Source: Desmodus rotundus
Lineage: Eukaryota; Chordata; Mammalia; Chiroptera; Phyllostomidae
Assembly: GCF_022682495.2 (NCBI RefSeq)
Contig: NC_071394.1
Span: 25,950,470 to 26,014,469, forward strand
DNA length: 64,000 nucleotides
Direction of reading: 5' to 3'
Shown here: positions 22,206 to 32,410 of the stretch, one piece after another
How the letters are laid out: each line of letters opens with the position of its first letter
How positions within the stretch are numbered: the first letter of the stretch is position 1
The notes under the pieces: generated by a model
What the model was told of the DNA's origin: nothing
Seen by the model: the letters and a program-made list of their open reading frames with translations, nothing else
Database searches by the model: none
Made by a program: the position numbers and the translations under genes

Positions 22206-22929
22206 TAATCTAGATTATGCCAAACTCCAATTGCTGCCATATATTGTGCTTTCGGTGTTAAGTAAGTACTCAACTGACCTACTCCTGATGGGGAAAGTTG
22301 TGTAGGATTGAGAATCCAGAGATGTCAGTTTTGATCCTAACTTGGTGTCTTTCTTTTTCACCTATCCAAAGTGACCTCATAATAATCCTGCCCATCTCAA
22401 AGGAGCAGTGGAAATAGTTTGCAAAAATTAAACTCTCCGATAATATAAAATATAATCTTAATGATTCCCTTAGGAGATAGACCCACCTATTGGTGTTCTG
22501 CTGGGTCTGTTAGTCGCTAGGCTGAGCCTCTCTGAAAATGTAGGCATGTGATAGTGAAGCCTGCCCCAGGAGCGCTTTACAGCCACAGGCTTTGCAAGTT
22601 TAAATGCAGGAGAGAGATGGAACCAGAATGGACGATGTTCTTTCACTGTTTTATGATGCTTATTTTAAGCACTTTTCCAAATAAGTAAAGCATTTCCTCT
22701 ATGCTTCATACTATTGGATTCTTGGAATGATGCATTTTGGTGAGAGTTTTCACCCACCTCACCTCACCCCTCCCATGAACTTCCTGATGTGGAGGTACTG
22801 TGATGCTAGCCTGGTCCCTGCTAAGGCTCTGCAGAGGGTCACTCAGACACAGCTTAACCAGTGCACTGCCTCGTATGGCAGCCAGGACTTGTTATCACCT
22901 GTGGGTTCCATCCACCTGCACCTACACTA
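22206..22929. other. Unique sequence, no gene recognised
   Basis: Nothing recognised beyond short uninformative frames. Confidence 0.45.
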
Positions 22930-23095
22930 CGGCACTTCACTATGTATAGTATGTATATAGTATAGCACTTCACTATATACCTATGTATATATTCACTACA
23001 TATATATGTCACTACATATAGTAGAACACATACAGAAATTTAATTGTTGAGGTTTAATATATGTATATAAAATTATCACGGCTTCATATATATAT
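22930..23095. repeat. AT-rich degenerate minisatellite
   Basis: GCACTTCACTAT occurs at 22932 and again at 22965, followed by TTCACTACATATATATG and a further GTCACTACATATAG copy. The intervening DNA is TATA/GTATA-rich with many short palindromes. This looks like a decayed tandem array rather than a transposon. Confidence 0.6.
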
Positions 23096-24589
23096 TAAGT
23101 AGAAGGTGAAGCAGCAACTGTGGAGAGGAGGAACTGGAAATTATCTCAGGTCCACAGCTGCATTGACTAAGAATGAGTTCTTTGGTCTGAACTCTGTGCA
23201 TCATGAGTTAGTGTTTGATTTGGGGGATTACATTTAAACTTCATTAGTTACACATAATAATGTATAAAAGTATTCTGACCAAATTTTCCTAAGCCTGAAT
23301 TATAACATAGTCTAAAGATTTTCTCTATTTTTTAAACATTTATAGGAAAAGTCTTCAACCAGCATAAGGATTAAGCCACATTTTGGGTTGGATTAAACAA
23401 ATTACTGTGTTGAAAATGACATTCTTTGAAATCACGACGTTAGGGAAATCTGGACTGTGGCCGACTCTGCTCTCTGCTCTGGGGGAGAAAAAGAGACTTA
23501 GAAGTTCGCGCCTTTCGCCAAGTGGGTCAAGACTGCCTGTTGCCCCAGATGACAGCTGGCATGCACAGACAGATCACTCACTATAATTTTGTTTTTTCCT
23601 GGTAAAGAAATAAATAGCAACTATTTGCCAGCCTACTTCCTTGCATGCAGGCAACAAAGCATTTGCATAGGGAATCTGGCATTTTAAATCATCTTTTCCA
23701 CGTAACTTGTTACTACCAGAGAGTAAGAAGCAGCCTGTTTATAAAGAGACTGTAAGTAACAGGGAAAATCCTCCCAAAATAATAATTACAACAATTTTGC
23801 CTAATGACTATGATGCCAGCTCCAGATGATTTTTTTTTAGGGAGTTAGTCTGAAGTGCCGGGCATGTGCAGGTGCCCGGAGCTTTTGATTGGAGAAATGA
23901 CTAATACAGGAGAGCAAGCTGGTGTCCTTGGCTGTCCCCAGGCTGTCTAGCATCTGAACAGAAATGCAGGTGATTGCCGTTTCCAGCTGGAGAGCCCAGG
24001 GACACTTAGCAGGTCTTCTGAAAGCCAAAGCTTTCTCTCTGAAATGTGTGGCCACCAAGGATGCATTTCTGGGATCTGAAGTTTTCTAGCTCCTTGAAAT
24101 AACAGTAATGATGTTAGGAGCCTTCCAAGTACAGGACACCTCTTCATTTTCAAGGACAAGAACAACAAAAGCCCTGTCGATCTGCTAATGATCTTTGCTC
24201 CTGTTGTTTGACTTCCATTCCTGGGTTGCTGGGTCTTCCGTCAGCGCTTGGCTGCCCTCCCTTTGGTCCGCTGGCCAGAATTATCCAGACACCCGTGAAT
24301 GTGAGTGGCTCAGCCTGGGTTTTATTAGTTTATCTAATTCTTTTTCTCCCTGGTGGCTAATTTTGTTTGAGATTTCACAGTGCTTCTAAATTTGTGTATG
24401 TAAACGAAGACCATGCTTTTCTGCAAGTCACTCATTAGAATCAAAATGAGGAAGAGTTTTTAACTTTCCTACAACTGAGCTGATGAAAGTTGCTATTGTA
24501 AGTGGGTGTTCACAAGTGCCTGAGCAAAAGAGGAATTTGCATTCACCTCCAATCAGGCCTGCCTGCTTTAGATTTGCAAAGCTGGGTCA
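23096..24589. other. Unique sequence, no gene recognised
   Basis: No repeat family was recognised. The two overlapping - strand frames at 23837-24168 have no domains and many rare-codon runs. Confidence 0.45.
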
Positions 24590-24802
24590 GTGCGTGAATG
24601 TGTGTCTGTGGAGCCATCCAGTCCAGGGCTTTTGTGTGCTGGGAGGTTTTTGATTACTGCTTCAATATCATTAGTTGTAGTAGGTCTATCCAGGTTTTCT
24701 GATTCCTCCCGACTCAGTTTTGGAAGACTGTATGTTTCTAGGAATTTGTCCATCTGACCCACGTTGTCCAATCCGTTGGCATGTACTCATAGTTGTTTAC
24801 GA
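24590..24802 (-). mobile_element. L1 ORF2 fragment (region before the reverse transcriptase core)
   Basis: The - strand translation includes MDKFLETYSLPKLSREE and IEAVIKNLPAHKSPGLDG, which match the well-conserved ORF2 segment leading into the reverse transcriptase domain (N-L-P-x-x-K-S-P-G-x-D-G). About 70 codons remain and they are still open. The piece is cut at both ends and has no poly(A) side, so it is an internal fragment. Confidence 0.85.
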
Positions 24803-25095
24803 TGTGCGTCAATCAGAGGATAGCCCGCCTGCGGTTGTTTCCAAGGGAAGGGGAGATGGCCTTCTCTGTTAGGTTTTGGAAAGATCTAGAGTACTCAGTG
24901 CAATGTTCACTTAAAACCTCACAGGTGTGTTTTAATTCATTTCCTTTATGAAGAGGGAGAACCAGGTCAATCAGAACATCACTAATGGATTGTTTGAAAT
25001 ACCAAGAAACACTCATCTTAGGAACTTAAATAAACTGGTATAGGTCTTCAAGTTTAACACGAACAATATTGTTCTAAGATACTTGGGACAGGACA
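24803..25095. other. Unassigned; unexplained - strand frame of 67 codons
   Basis: The - strand frame at 24813-25016 begins MSVSWYFKQSISDVLIDL and shows no match to L1 or to any protein I know. There is no splice-site support strong enough to call an exon. Confidence 0.35.
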
Positions 25096-25518
25096 ATGTT
25101 TTGGTTTCCTATGGCTGCTATAACAAGTCACCACAAATTTAGTGTGTGAAACAACAAGTTTATTCCCTTACACTTTTAGAGGCCAGAGCCTAACATGGGT
25201 CAGTGGGGCAGAGCTCCTTTCAGGAGACAGTGGGAAGGAACCTGTTTCCTTGCCTTTTTCCAGCTTCTAGAGGTTCCCTGCATCACCCTGACCCCGGCTG
25301 CTGTTGTCCCGTCTTCTCCTCTGGCTCCAGGGCTCCTGCCTCCCTCTTGTAAGGACCTTGTGCTAACATCGAGCCCACCTGGGTCACCCCGGGGACTCTT
25401 CCATCTCGCGATTCTTAATCATACTGTAAAGTCTCCTTTGCCGTACAAGGTGACATGCTCACAAGTTTCAGGGGTTAGGATGTGGACATCACTGTGGGTC
25501 ATTATCCTGCCTACCGCA
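25096..25518 (+). mobile_element. Ancient LTR-like repeat (TG...CA ends)
   Basis: It opens TGTTTTGGTTTCCTATGG then CTGCTATAACAAGTCACCAC. It passes through TTTCCTTGCCTTTTTCCAGC and AAGGACCTTGTGCTAACATC and ends TTATCCTGCCTACCGCA. This order belongs to a very common mammalian interspersed repeat of LTR type; I did not fix the family. No internal retroviral sequence was seen. Confidence 0.6.
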
Positions 25519-25765
25519 GGTAACTTAGTTTATTCTTTCTGATTGGTTTTCTCACTGCTCTGCCTGCAAAGTTGAAGGGGTTAATTACAGCTCCTATCTG
25601 CAGGTGTGGACTGTGACTTTGAAAGTGGCATCCTGCAGAAAGACCCCCTATGAGAAGGTTTTTACTTGCTGGTGCTTCAGAATCTGCTCTGTCCAAGGGA
25701 AAATTCCAGTGGGCACCAAACTGATGTTTTCTCCCTTCCCATCAAAGTCTCACAAGTGCAACGTG

Positions 25766-26334
25766 TATTGGGTTGGCCAAATTGTTCATTGGTTTTTTTT
25801 TTCTGTAAGATGGCCCTAGTGGTGCTTAATTGTCTTTAACATCACACTGGAAACAATTTTGTTAGATTGTGTTGTGACAGCTGTCATATCAGTGTGCATT
25901 TAAAAAAACTGATCAAAATTGGTGAATTTTTCTGTAGCCATTTTAATATTGAAGATGGAAGCAAATACGCAACATTTTCAGCATATTATGCTTTATTATT
26001 TCAAGAAAGGTAAAAATGCAACTGAAATGTAGAAAGAAAAAAGATTTGTACAGGGTATGGAGAAGGTGCTGTGACTGGTCAAACGTGTCAAAAGCGGTTT
26101 GCGAAGTTTCGTGCTGGAGATTTCTCACCGGACAGTGCTCCATGGTCGGGTAGGCCAGCTGAAGTTGATAGTGATCCAATCGAGACCTTAACTGAGAACA
26201 ATCAACATTGTACCATGCAGGAGAGAGCTGATATATACTCAAAATATCCAAATTAATAAAGTTATTCGTGAAAATGGAATATGTATCTTTTATTTTATGG
26301 GAAAAACTAAATGGACTTTTTGGCCCACCCAACA
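25766..26334 (+). mobile_element. Decayed, internally deleted mariner transposon
   Basis: The left end, after a TA at 25766-25767, is TTGGGTTGGCCAAATTGTTC. The right end, TTTTTGGCCCACCCAA up to 26332, is its imperfect inverted repeat. Inside, codons from 26071 read VTGQTCQKRFAKFRAGDF and SGRPAEVDSD, the N-terminal DNA-binding part of a mariner transposase. This frame is out of register with the ATG at 25955 and closes near 26256. The copy is about 565 bp against roughly 1.3 kb for a full element; the catalytic domain is absent. The right-hand TA appears to have mutated to CA. It cannot encode an active transposase. Confidence 0.9.
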
Positions 26335-27174
26335 GCTTACTACACAGAAGCAAAAGCTGTAGAGGTGGCATTCATTAACCTACAGGGCCTGGAATAAAGA
26401 GATTCAAATACCCAATTTATCCCCTACTAAGTGTGTCATGTGGTACAAGTTCCTTGTTTTAATTAAACCTCAAGTCCTATATCTTCAAAACAGAGATGAT
26501 AACTTCCAGAATTGCTGTGAAATCACAAAACTAAAATGTGCCAAGTGTTTAGCACATGCCGGGGCTTAGCTGTTGCCCGGTGAGTGGTGGACATGGCAGG
26601 GCTTTACGCCAGGCCTGCCCTTGCTGTGGGCTACCCAGTATGCCGGAGGCAGAGAGTGGACACCGCAGGGCCAGGGCACTGGTGGTGGAGAGAGCTGCAG
26701 GTCTGGCTAAAGACCCAAGCCATGTCTGTGTTCATGAATGAGGCAGACTACCAGCAACACACGTAAGAAATGGAGTTCTGCACTTACACTGAACTTGCCG
26801 CGTTTGCCCTGCAAAATCTGAGAACTGAGTAACAAAACCCGGAAAGGGAAGCCAACCCCAGCACGGAATGGCATAGAGTGACCTTCTCAGTACCATAGGA
26901 GAGGAAAGGAGTCCTGATTAGGTCGGTCCATGGCAATTCCCTTAGCCGTGCTGGTTGGGACTGACACCTGATCCTTGGTAACATTTACAGCTGTATAAAT
27001 CATCATTTGCGTGCTGACTTACTCTTAAGTAGTGGATAATACTATTTTATCCCAGCGTGCGGTGTCAGCTTTATTCTCAGTAATCTACTTTATTGGCATC
27101 CTAAATCCTGGTTGTAAACCCTTCTCCAGATATTATATATATGATTTTGGACCAAGTGCATTATACCTACAGGA
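26335..27174. other. Unique sequence, no gene recognised
   Basis: No repeat was recognised; the short overlapping frames near 26556-26766 have no domains. Confidence 0.45.
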
Positions 27175-27400
27175 AGTACTAATGTTTACTGAATATTCAT
27201 TCTGTGCCAGTCACTGCATGTGCCAACTATTTATTCCTTGCAATAGTTCCATTGTAATTCTAATTGATTTTACAGATGACAAAACAGAGACTTCTACAGT
27301 CTGAGTAACTTGCCAAACTTACAGAACTTGTAAGTGGTTCAGCCTAGAGTTCAGTCCAGATCTTTCCGTCTCCAAGCCCCAGATTCTGGCTCTTAAAGGC
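27175..27400 (-). repeat. MIR SINE, - orientation
   Basis: The + strand shows TGTTTACTGAATATTCATTC, TTTACAGATGACAAAACAGA, GTAACTTGCCAAACTTACAG and AGAGTTCAGTCCAGATC, the reversed MIR order through most of its length. Confidence 0.75.
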
Positions 27401-27650
27401 AGAAAAACCAAGTGATAAAAGATACTAGGAACAACAAAAATTTCTTCTAAAATGGAAAAAAATGTTCACAAATGGGAAAAATGAATTTCAGAATTATATG
27501 TAGATCATGATTAGATTTTTGTAAACTAAATAGGAATCTATATTTATATATACTTTATTATGGTATACTTTATATGTTATGTTAAATATGTAGTAATATA
27601 TATTTTAAAGTTTTTTAAAAACGATAAAAGTTATTAGTCCCTCTTCTTTT

Positions 27651-27885
27651 AAAATGCATATACAGCTCTGGCTGGTGTGGCTCAGTGGATTGAGTGCTGG
27701 CCTGCAGGCCAAAGGGTCACCAGTTTGATTCCCAGTCAGGGCACATGCCTGGGTTGTGGGCCAGGTCCCCAGTGGGGGACACGCAAGAGGCAACCACATG
27801 TTAATGTTTGTCTCCCTCTCTCTCCCTCCCATCCCTCTCTGTCTAAAAATAAATAAATAAAATCTTTAAAAAAATGCATATACAG
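27651..27885 (+). mobile_element. VES SINE, first of a tandem pair, 15-bp target-site duplication
   Basis: The body 27666-27870 has box A-like TGGCTCAGTGGATTGAG, box B-like GGTCACCAGTTTGATTCCC and an AAATAAATAAATAAAATC tail. It is bounded by perfect 15-bp copies of AAAATGCATATACAG at 27651-27665 and 27871-27885. The perfect duplication points to a fairly recent insertion. Confidence 0.93.
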
Positions 27886-28130
27886 CCCTGACTGGTGTGG
27901 CTCAGTGGATTGGGCATCATCCTGCAAACCAAAAGGTCACCAGTTCGATTCCTAGTCAGGGCACATGTGTGGGTTGCCGGCCAGGTCCCAAGTCGGGGGT
28001 GTGCGAGAAGCAGCCAATTGATGTTTCTCTCTCACATCGATGTTTCTCTCCTTCTCTTTCTTCTCCACTTCCCCGCTCTCTAAAAATAAATAAATAATAT
28101 TTAAAAAAATAAAATAAAGTGCATATATGA
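27886..28130 (+). mobile_element. VES SINE, second of a tandem pair
   Basis: It begins CCCTGACTGGTGTGGCTCAG directly after the duplication that ends the first SINE. It has box B-like GGTCACCAGTTCGATTCC and ends in AAATAAATAAATAATATT. A worn third copy of the flank, AAAGTGCATATATGA, lies at 28117-28130. Both SINEs thus used the same target site, one after the other. A tandem duplication with divergence is less likely because the bodies differ at many positions. Confidence 0.9.
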
Positions 28131-28259
28131 TACACATGCATGTGAAATCTCACACCGAACTTCAAGAAGTTCATGTCCGGGATCTTTAATATATATGTAT
28201 TACATGTAAAGAAAAATCTGGAAGAATGGACAGCAGATTGTTCATTATACCCTTTGAGG

Positions 28260-28375
28260 AATGGGTTTGTATGATATTTTTTATGTTATCCTTTATGTTA
28301 TCCTGTCTGGGTTGAATTTAGTTTCAGTGAGCATGTATTATTTCTATAATTAAGAAATATTTTTTTAAAGGCAAC
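28260..28375 (+). repeat. Old L1 3' tail, + orientation
   Basis: GTTTCAGTGAGCATGTATTA, then TTTCTATAATTAAGAAATA, resembles the last bases of old L1M 3' UTRs ahead of the poly(A). It is short and therefore tentative. Confidence 0.45.
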
Positions 28376-29834
28376 AAAAAAGAAAAAGCACAAGAAAAAA
28401 AATTAAGATTACAAATGAAGTCCAATTGTTTCCAATTTAAGATGGAATTCACTGTTTATTTTTCTCCTGATGGCCAGGCTTCTAGTGTTTTCCTAAGTCA
28501 TAGCCCAGGGATGATGGATAGGCCTCTGAAAAAATGTAAAGAACGCCTTTGTGAATGCACTAAACATGGGCTAGTTTGTCCAAAACGAAACTTTCTGTAA
28601 AAGTTCAGGATAACTGAAAATAAGGTGTGTCGGGAGTGGCGGGCTGGAGGGTCCTTCAATAGCATTTTCTGAAAGCATTACCGGGGCTCTCCGCGGTGGG
28701 GGCGACGCACGTGGGAGGCTGTCAGTGGAGTTCTTTATGTGAGGATTAAAAGGCCCTTTATGACTAGTAATATGTGCCCTGCAAGCACTGAACAGTAAAT
28801 GAGGTTAATGCCACACTGCAGAGGAAAAAAGCGAGGTGTATAGTAGTAGAGGTCTGTGTGCTAAGCAAATTATCCTTGGGCTATTGTTTAAAAGGACCTC
28901 TTAATCCTCATTCCCAGTCAGCCTGGCACTCACTGAAACGGCTGTGTCCAGTTTGCCCTGTCCTTAGCTGAGGGAGTTTCCTGAAGCTCTTCACCTGCTC
29001 TCTCCTGCCGTCCCCCCTCCCGCCCCCGCCCCAGGGTCATCATCTTACACAGTAACGCTGGGTTTGGAAGACACTCTCTCCCCTCTCTCCCACCCCTCCC
29101 CCATATATACATCCCTTGTCTCTTCCATGCAGGGAATTTCCATATAGCTTTATAATCAAGTCTTATCTTGAGTGTAAACCAAGATTCCAGAAGCAACTTA
29201 CTTTTCATTGAAGAAAAAAAAATATGTATTTTAAAAAAGGAACCTGTAATATTGCAGTCTGATGTAATTTGGGTATGTTGGATTTTTGCACCTGTTGGAG
29301 TTTGACAGTAGCGGGAGGCCCCAGGAGCTCTCTTGCTGAGAATAGCAGTGAGCCTCTTCCCACTGCTGCCCATCTGTAGAATAGCGCCCCCCCCCTCAGG
29401 TTCATGTAGCAACTGTAACAGCAGCAAGTATGCATTTATGAAACTCCTTGGATCCGTACCAGTGTGGTAGGTAAGAAAGGGCAGGTCTTCTTTCCACTGT
29501 CCTACCCAACATGAAGATAGAATGGGCACACTGCTGTTTGTTCTTCTCCCCGGATGTGATGTAAGTGCTGTTCGCATGGAGTTCTGTGTATAGAAGTGCA
29601 CATAAGGATGTCATATTATACACCTCTTTCCTAAAGGTTGGGACCAGACAAGGACACAAATCTCTTTGCACACTGCTCTGCCCGATTAGAAGCTTCTTGC
29701 ATGCTGTGATGAGAATCCTACAGTTAACAGATGCCCGATGCCATAGCAGGTCCGATCTCCCTATGGGAGGCAGGCTCTGGGAGTAGCAGGCTCTGTTACA
29801 GAGGCAATGAATGTACCGTCGTAATTACGAGTAC
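28376..29834. other. Unique sequence with a small CpG cluster and the longest open frame
   Basis: A GC-rich patch at 28677-28722 holds CCGCGG and CACGTG with several CpGs in AT-rich surroundings. The 223-codon - strand frame at 28930-29601 is the longest in the window. Its composition is ordinary and it ends in a Gly/Arg-rich segment dictated by a C-rich tract. It shows no domain, signal peptide or splice context, so I treat it as a chance frame. Confidence 0.45.
29012..29032 (-). other. G-quadruplex motif on the - strand
   Basis: C-runs of 6, 3, 5 and 4 are separated by single bases (T, G, G), giving four G-tracts with one-base loops on the - strand. Such short loops predict a very stable parallel quadruplex. 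Confidence 0.8.
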
Positions 29835-30030
29835 CAGCTTTCAACTCACAAGCACCTGGGTTTCAGTCCTGGCACAGCCACTTACTGATTGTGTTTTTAA
29901 CATCTGTCCCTTTGCATGAAAGATAGAGGTATTAATATCTACATTGCAAAACCATTTGGAGGATTAAATGCGTTGTCACATGTAAAGTACCTAGCACCAC
30001 AGTCAGGCGCTCCATAAATGGCAGCTGGTG
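29835..30030 (+). repeat. MIR SINE, + orientation
   Basis: CACCTGGGTTTCAGTCCTGG, CACAGCCACTTACTGATTGT, TTTGGAGGATTAAATGCGTT and GTACCTAGCACCACAGTCAG follow the MIR order to its 3' end near GCTCCATAAATGGCAG. Confidence 0.8.
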
Positions 30031-30069
30031 ATATTAACATGCTGTTAGCTTTCTCATTAAAAAAAAGAA

Positions 30070-30668
30070 TCTTTCTTTTGACCTCCCCATTTTCCCTGCC
30101 AACTGCTGTCCTTTCTTCTTGCATCCCTTTTGAACAAAGCTCTTCCGAAGAGGGCCCATGCTCACTGTCTCCAGCTTCCCTCCTTACTTTGGTTCCTAAA
30201 CACACTCTGAAGGGCTTTGAGTTCACTTCTATGCTGCTTTTTTTGGTCAAGGTCACCGGTGGCTACTGCATGGCTGAATGCAATGACATCTGCCAATGGC
30301 AGCAACTAATCAGCAGCATTTGATAGAGAAGATTACTCCTTCCTCCTTGATTGATGTCCCCTTGGTTTCAAGACAACACATTTCCTTGGTGTCCTCCAGT
30401 CTCAATAGCTGCTTTTTCCCAGTCTCTGTGACCAGTGTCCCTGATCTTTAGACATTCAGGGACCCAGGGCTCAATGACAGTTCCTCTTTTCTATCAATAT
30501 TTATTCCCACAATGATCCTACCCAATCTTCTGGCTTAAAATACCATCTGTGCCAGTGATTCTCAAATATCTGTTACCATCACCAAACTAAGTCCCAAATT
30601 CCAGACTCACATCCAGCTGCCTACTGGACCCTCCCCTTGAATATCTAATGGGCATCTCAAGAACCACG
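30070..30668 (+). mobile_element. L2 LINE, internal fragment, + orientation
   Basis: Blocks in L2 order: TTTGAACAAAGCTCTTCCGA, ATGCTCACTGTCTCCAGC, GGTCAAGGTCACCGGTGGCT, AGGGACCCAGGGCTCAATGA, TCTGTGCCAGTGATTCTCAA and TGCCTACTGGACCCTCCCCT then TCTAATGGGCATCTCAAGA. It covers part of the L2 ORF2 C-terminal region and stops where an LTR begins. Confidence 0.8.
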
Positions 30669-31100
30669 AGTTAGTCAGGGTTTGCCAGAGAAACAGAAAT
30701 ATTCATCATAAAGGTTATGGATACAGGCAAGTCCCCAGATCTGCAGAGTGAATCAGGAAACTGGAGACCCAGGAAAGCTGATGTTTCATTCCAGTCCAAA
30801 TCCAAAGGCCTGAGAATCAGGAGAGCTGATAGTCTCGTTCTTGTCTACAGGCTGCCCCAAGGAGAGCCTATGTTTCCGTTTGAGTCTACAGGCAGGAAAA
30901 AAGCCAGTGTTCCAGTTCAATGGCAGTCAGGCAGGAAGAATTCTCTTTTGCTCAGGGGAGAGTCAGCTTTCCTGTTGTTTCCAGACCTTCAACTGATTGT
31001 GTGAGGCCCACACCCATGAGGGAGAGCAATCTGCGTTACCTGGTCTACCTGTTAGGATGTGAACTTCACGCAAAAGCATAGTATACTCAGAATAATCTTT
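30669..31100 (+). mobile_element. ERVL-type LTR, probably MLT2
   Basis: The start, TTAGTCAGGGTTTGCCAGAG then AAACAGAAATATTC, and the later GTGAGGCCCACACCCATGAG, GGGAGAGCAATCTGCGTTAC and AGAATAATCTTTAACCAAAT follow an ERVL LTR of the MLT2 kind. It abuts the L2 fragment on its left, suggesting insertion into it. There is no internal retroviral sequence. Confidence 0.6.
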
Positions 31101-31107
31101 AACCAAA

Positions 31108-31136
31108 TAAAGAAAGAAAGAAAGAAAGAAAGAAAG
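31108..31136. repeat. (AAAG)n microsatellite
   Basis: About seven AAAG units follow the end of the LTR-like repeat. Confidence 0.9.
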
Positions 31137-31139
31137 TAG

Positions 31140-31270
31140 ACAAGCAATAAATGTTTGTGGGATGAATTGCCACTGTAGAGACGAGAAAACTGAGGCTTAC
31201 AGCCGTTAAGCTATTTGCCAAAGTGACACAGTAAGAGTAAAGCTGTTCGGAAGCAGCAATTAACAGCCAC
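31140..31270 (-). repeat. MIR SINE, - orientation
   Basis: CAATAAATGTTTGTGGGATG, ACGAGAAAACTGAGGCTTAC and CTATTTGCCAAAGTGACACA show a reversed MIR. Confidence 0.65.
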
Positions 31271-31791
31271 AGGCAAGAAGCACTGATGTCGGGTACATTT
31301 CTGCAGCACTGTTTTGGGGGAACTGTTTTCCATCTATCTTTTTTAATTAAAAATAGACCTTACCCACGCAGCAGTGTCTGCAGACCAGTGCTAATTTACA
31401 TAGCTGTGCTTGACCATAGGAAAAAGGTTTATTCTCTTAATCTTTTCTCTATGCTTTTCAGTCATCTGATAAAATCCCTTTGTTTTGAAATATTTTCACC
31501 TTTTAGAAACTAATGGATTCATGATATGCTCTCTTTGCCTTTTTTAAAGCTCTTTAGAAGCCAAGCCAGATATCACTTTGGAGCTTTCCTTATAAGTTAA
31601 TCCTTTTATCTTCTTATAATACTTATAATGGTATTAAATTATTTTTTAAGAGCAAATGGGATTTTTAATAACTATATCTTTGTGTAATCATCCACAACTA
31701 TGAGGCGATCACTTACTGTATGTGGGCTTGCTGACAGGTGAGGGTAATAAAGAGACTTCCAGGAACTTCTGGTTCACATAGGGCAATATGT
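31271..31791. other. Unique AT-rich sequence
   Basis: No repeat or gene was recognised. Confidence 0.45.
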
Positions 31792-32270
31792 GTGTATTAG
31801 TTGGGATATTAATTCATCTGCTTTAACAGAGACTAACAGTGGCTTCAGCAAAATAGAAAGGAACTCATTGTCTCTCTTTCTCTCTTCCTCTCTCTCCCCC
31901 TCTCCCCAGCTGATAAGCAATCAAGGGATAGGAGATTGTCCCCTAAGGCCCTCCGGGGCCCAACCCCTTCTATGGTGTCACTCCGCTGTCCCCTACTGTG
32001 CCGTTCTCATGATGGTAGGATTTGGCTCACACTCCCACATATATGTTCTGGGCCCTGGGAAGAGGGAGGAGGAAAAGTGTACAAGTAGCTTCCTTTTAAG
32101 GACATGACCCAAAAGTTGCACATCTCGCTTTTACCCATATCCCATTGGACAGAACTTGGCCACATGGCCATATTTAAACCAAGAAACGCAGTGTGTAGGG
32201 TAGCCACATGCCCAGCCTGGGGAATTCTGCTACTGAAAGGAAGGAGTGATTGATTGTGGGAGACAAATAA
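31792..32270 (+). mobile_element. Ancient LTR-like repeat, copy 1 of 3
   Basis: It starts near TGTGTATTAGTTGGGATATT. It contains TGGCTTCAGCAAAATAGAAA, CTTCCTTTTAAGGACATGAC, ATCCCATTGGACAGAACTTG and GGCCACATGGCC, and ends after CATGCCCAGCCTGGGG. The same landmark set occurs in + orientation near 39320 and 44890. The 183-codon frame on the other strand is incidental. Confidence 0.6.
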
Positions 32271-32324
32271 AAGTCCCAGCTCGGCCACATCTATAAATAC
32301 TTCTGTTGCTCCAACTAAATAAGG

Positions 32325-32410
32325 TCTTAAAGGACAAGGCTGCACCTCACCTGCTGAACACCTTGTACATTGTGAGGGGTCGATAAATATTTGTTGAATG
32401 GGTGATTCGA
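32325..32410 (+). repeat. L2 3' end, + orientation
   Basis: CACCTGCTGAACACCTTGTA and GATAAATATTTGTTGAATGG form a short L2 3' terminus. Confidence 0.55.

Noticed and set aside
24568..24771. Host gene with a reverse-transcriptase-like motif
   Set aside because: The residues match L1 ORF2 in order, and the fragment is truncated at both sides.
28930..29601. 223-codon open frame on the - strand as a gene
   Set aside because: No domain, no signal peptide, no splice or promoter context. Part of its length is explained by a C-rich tract that lacks stop codons. Kept only as a low-interest finding.
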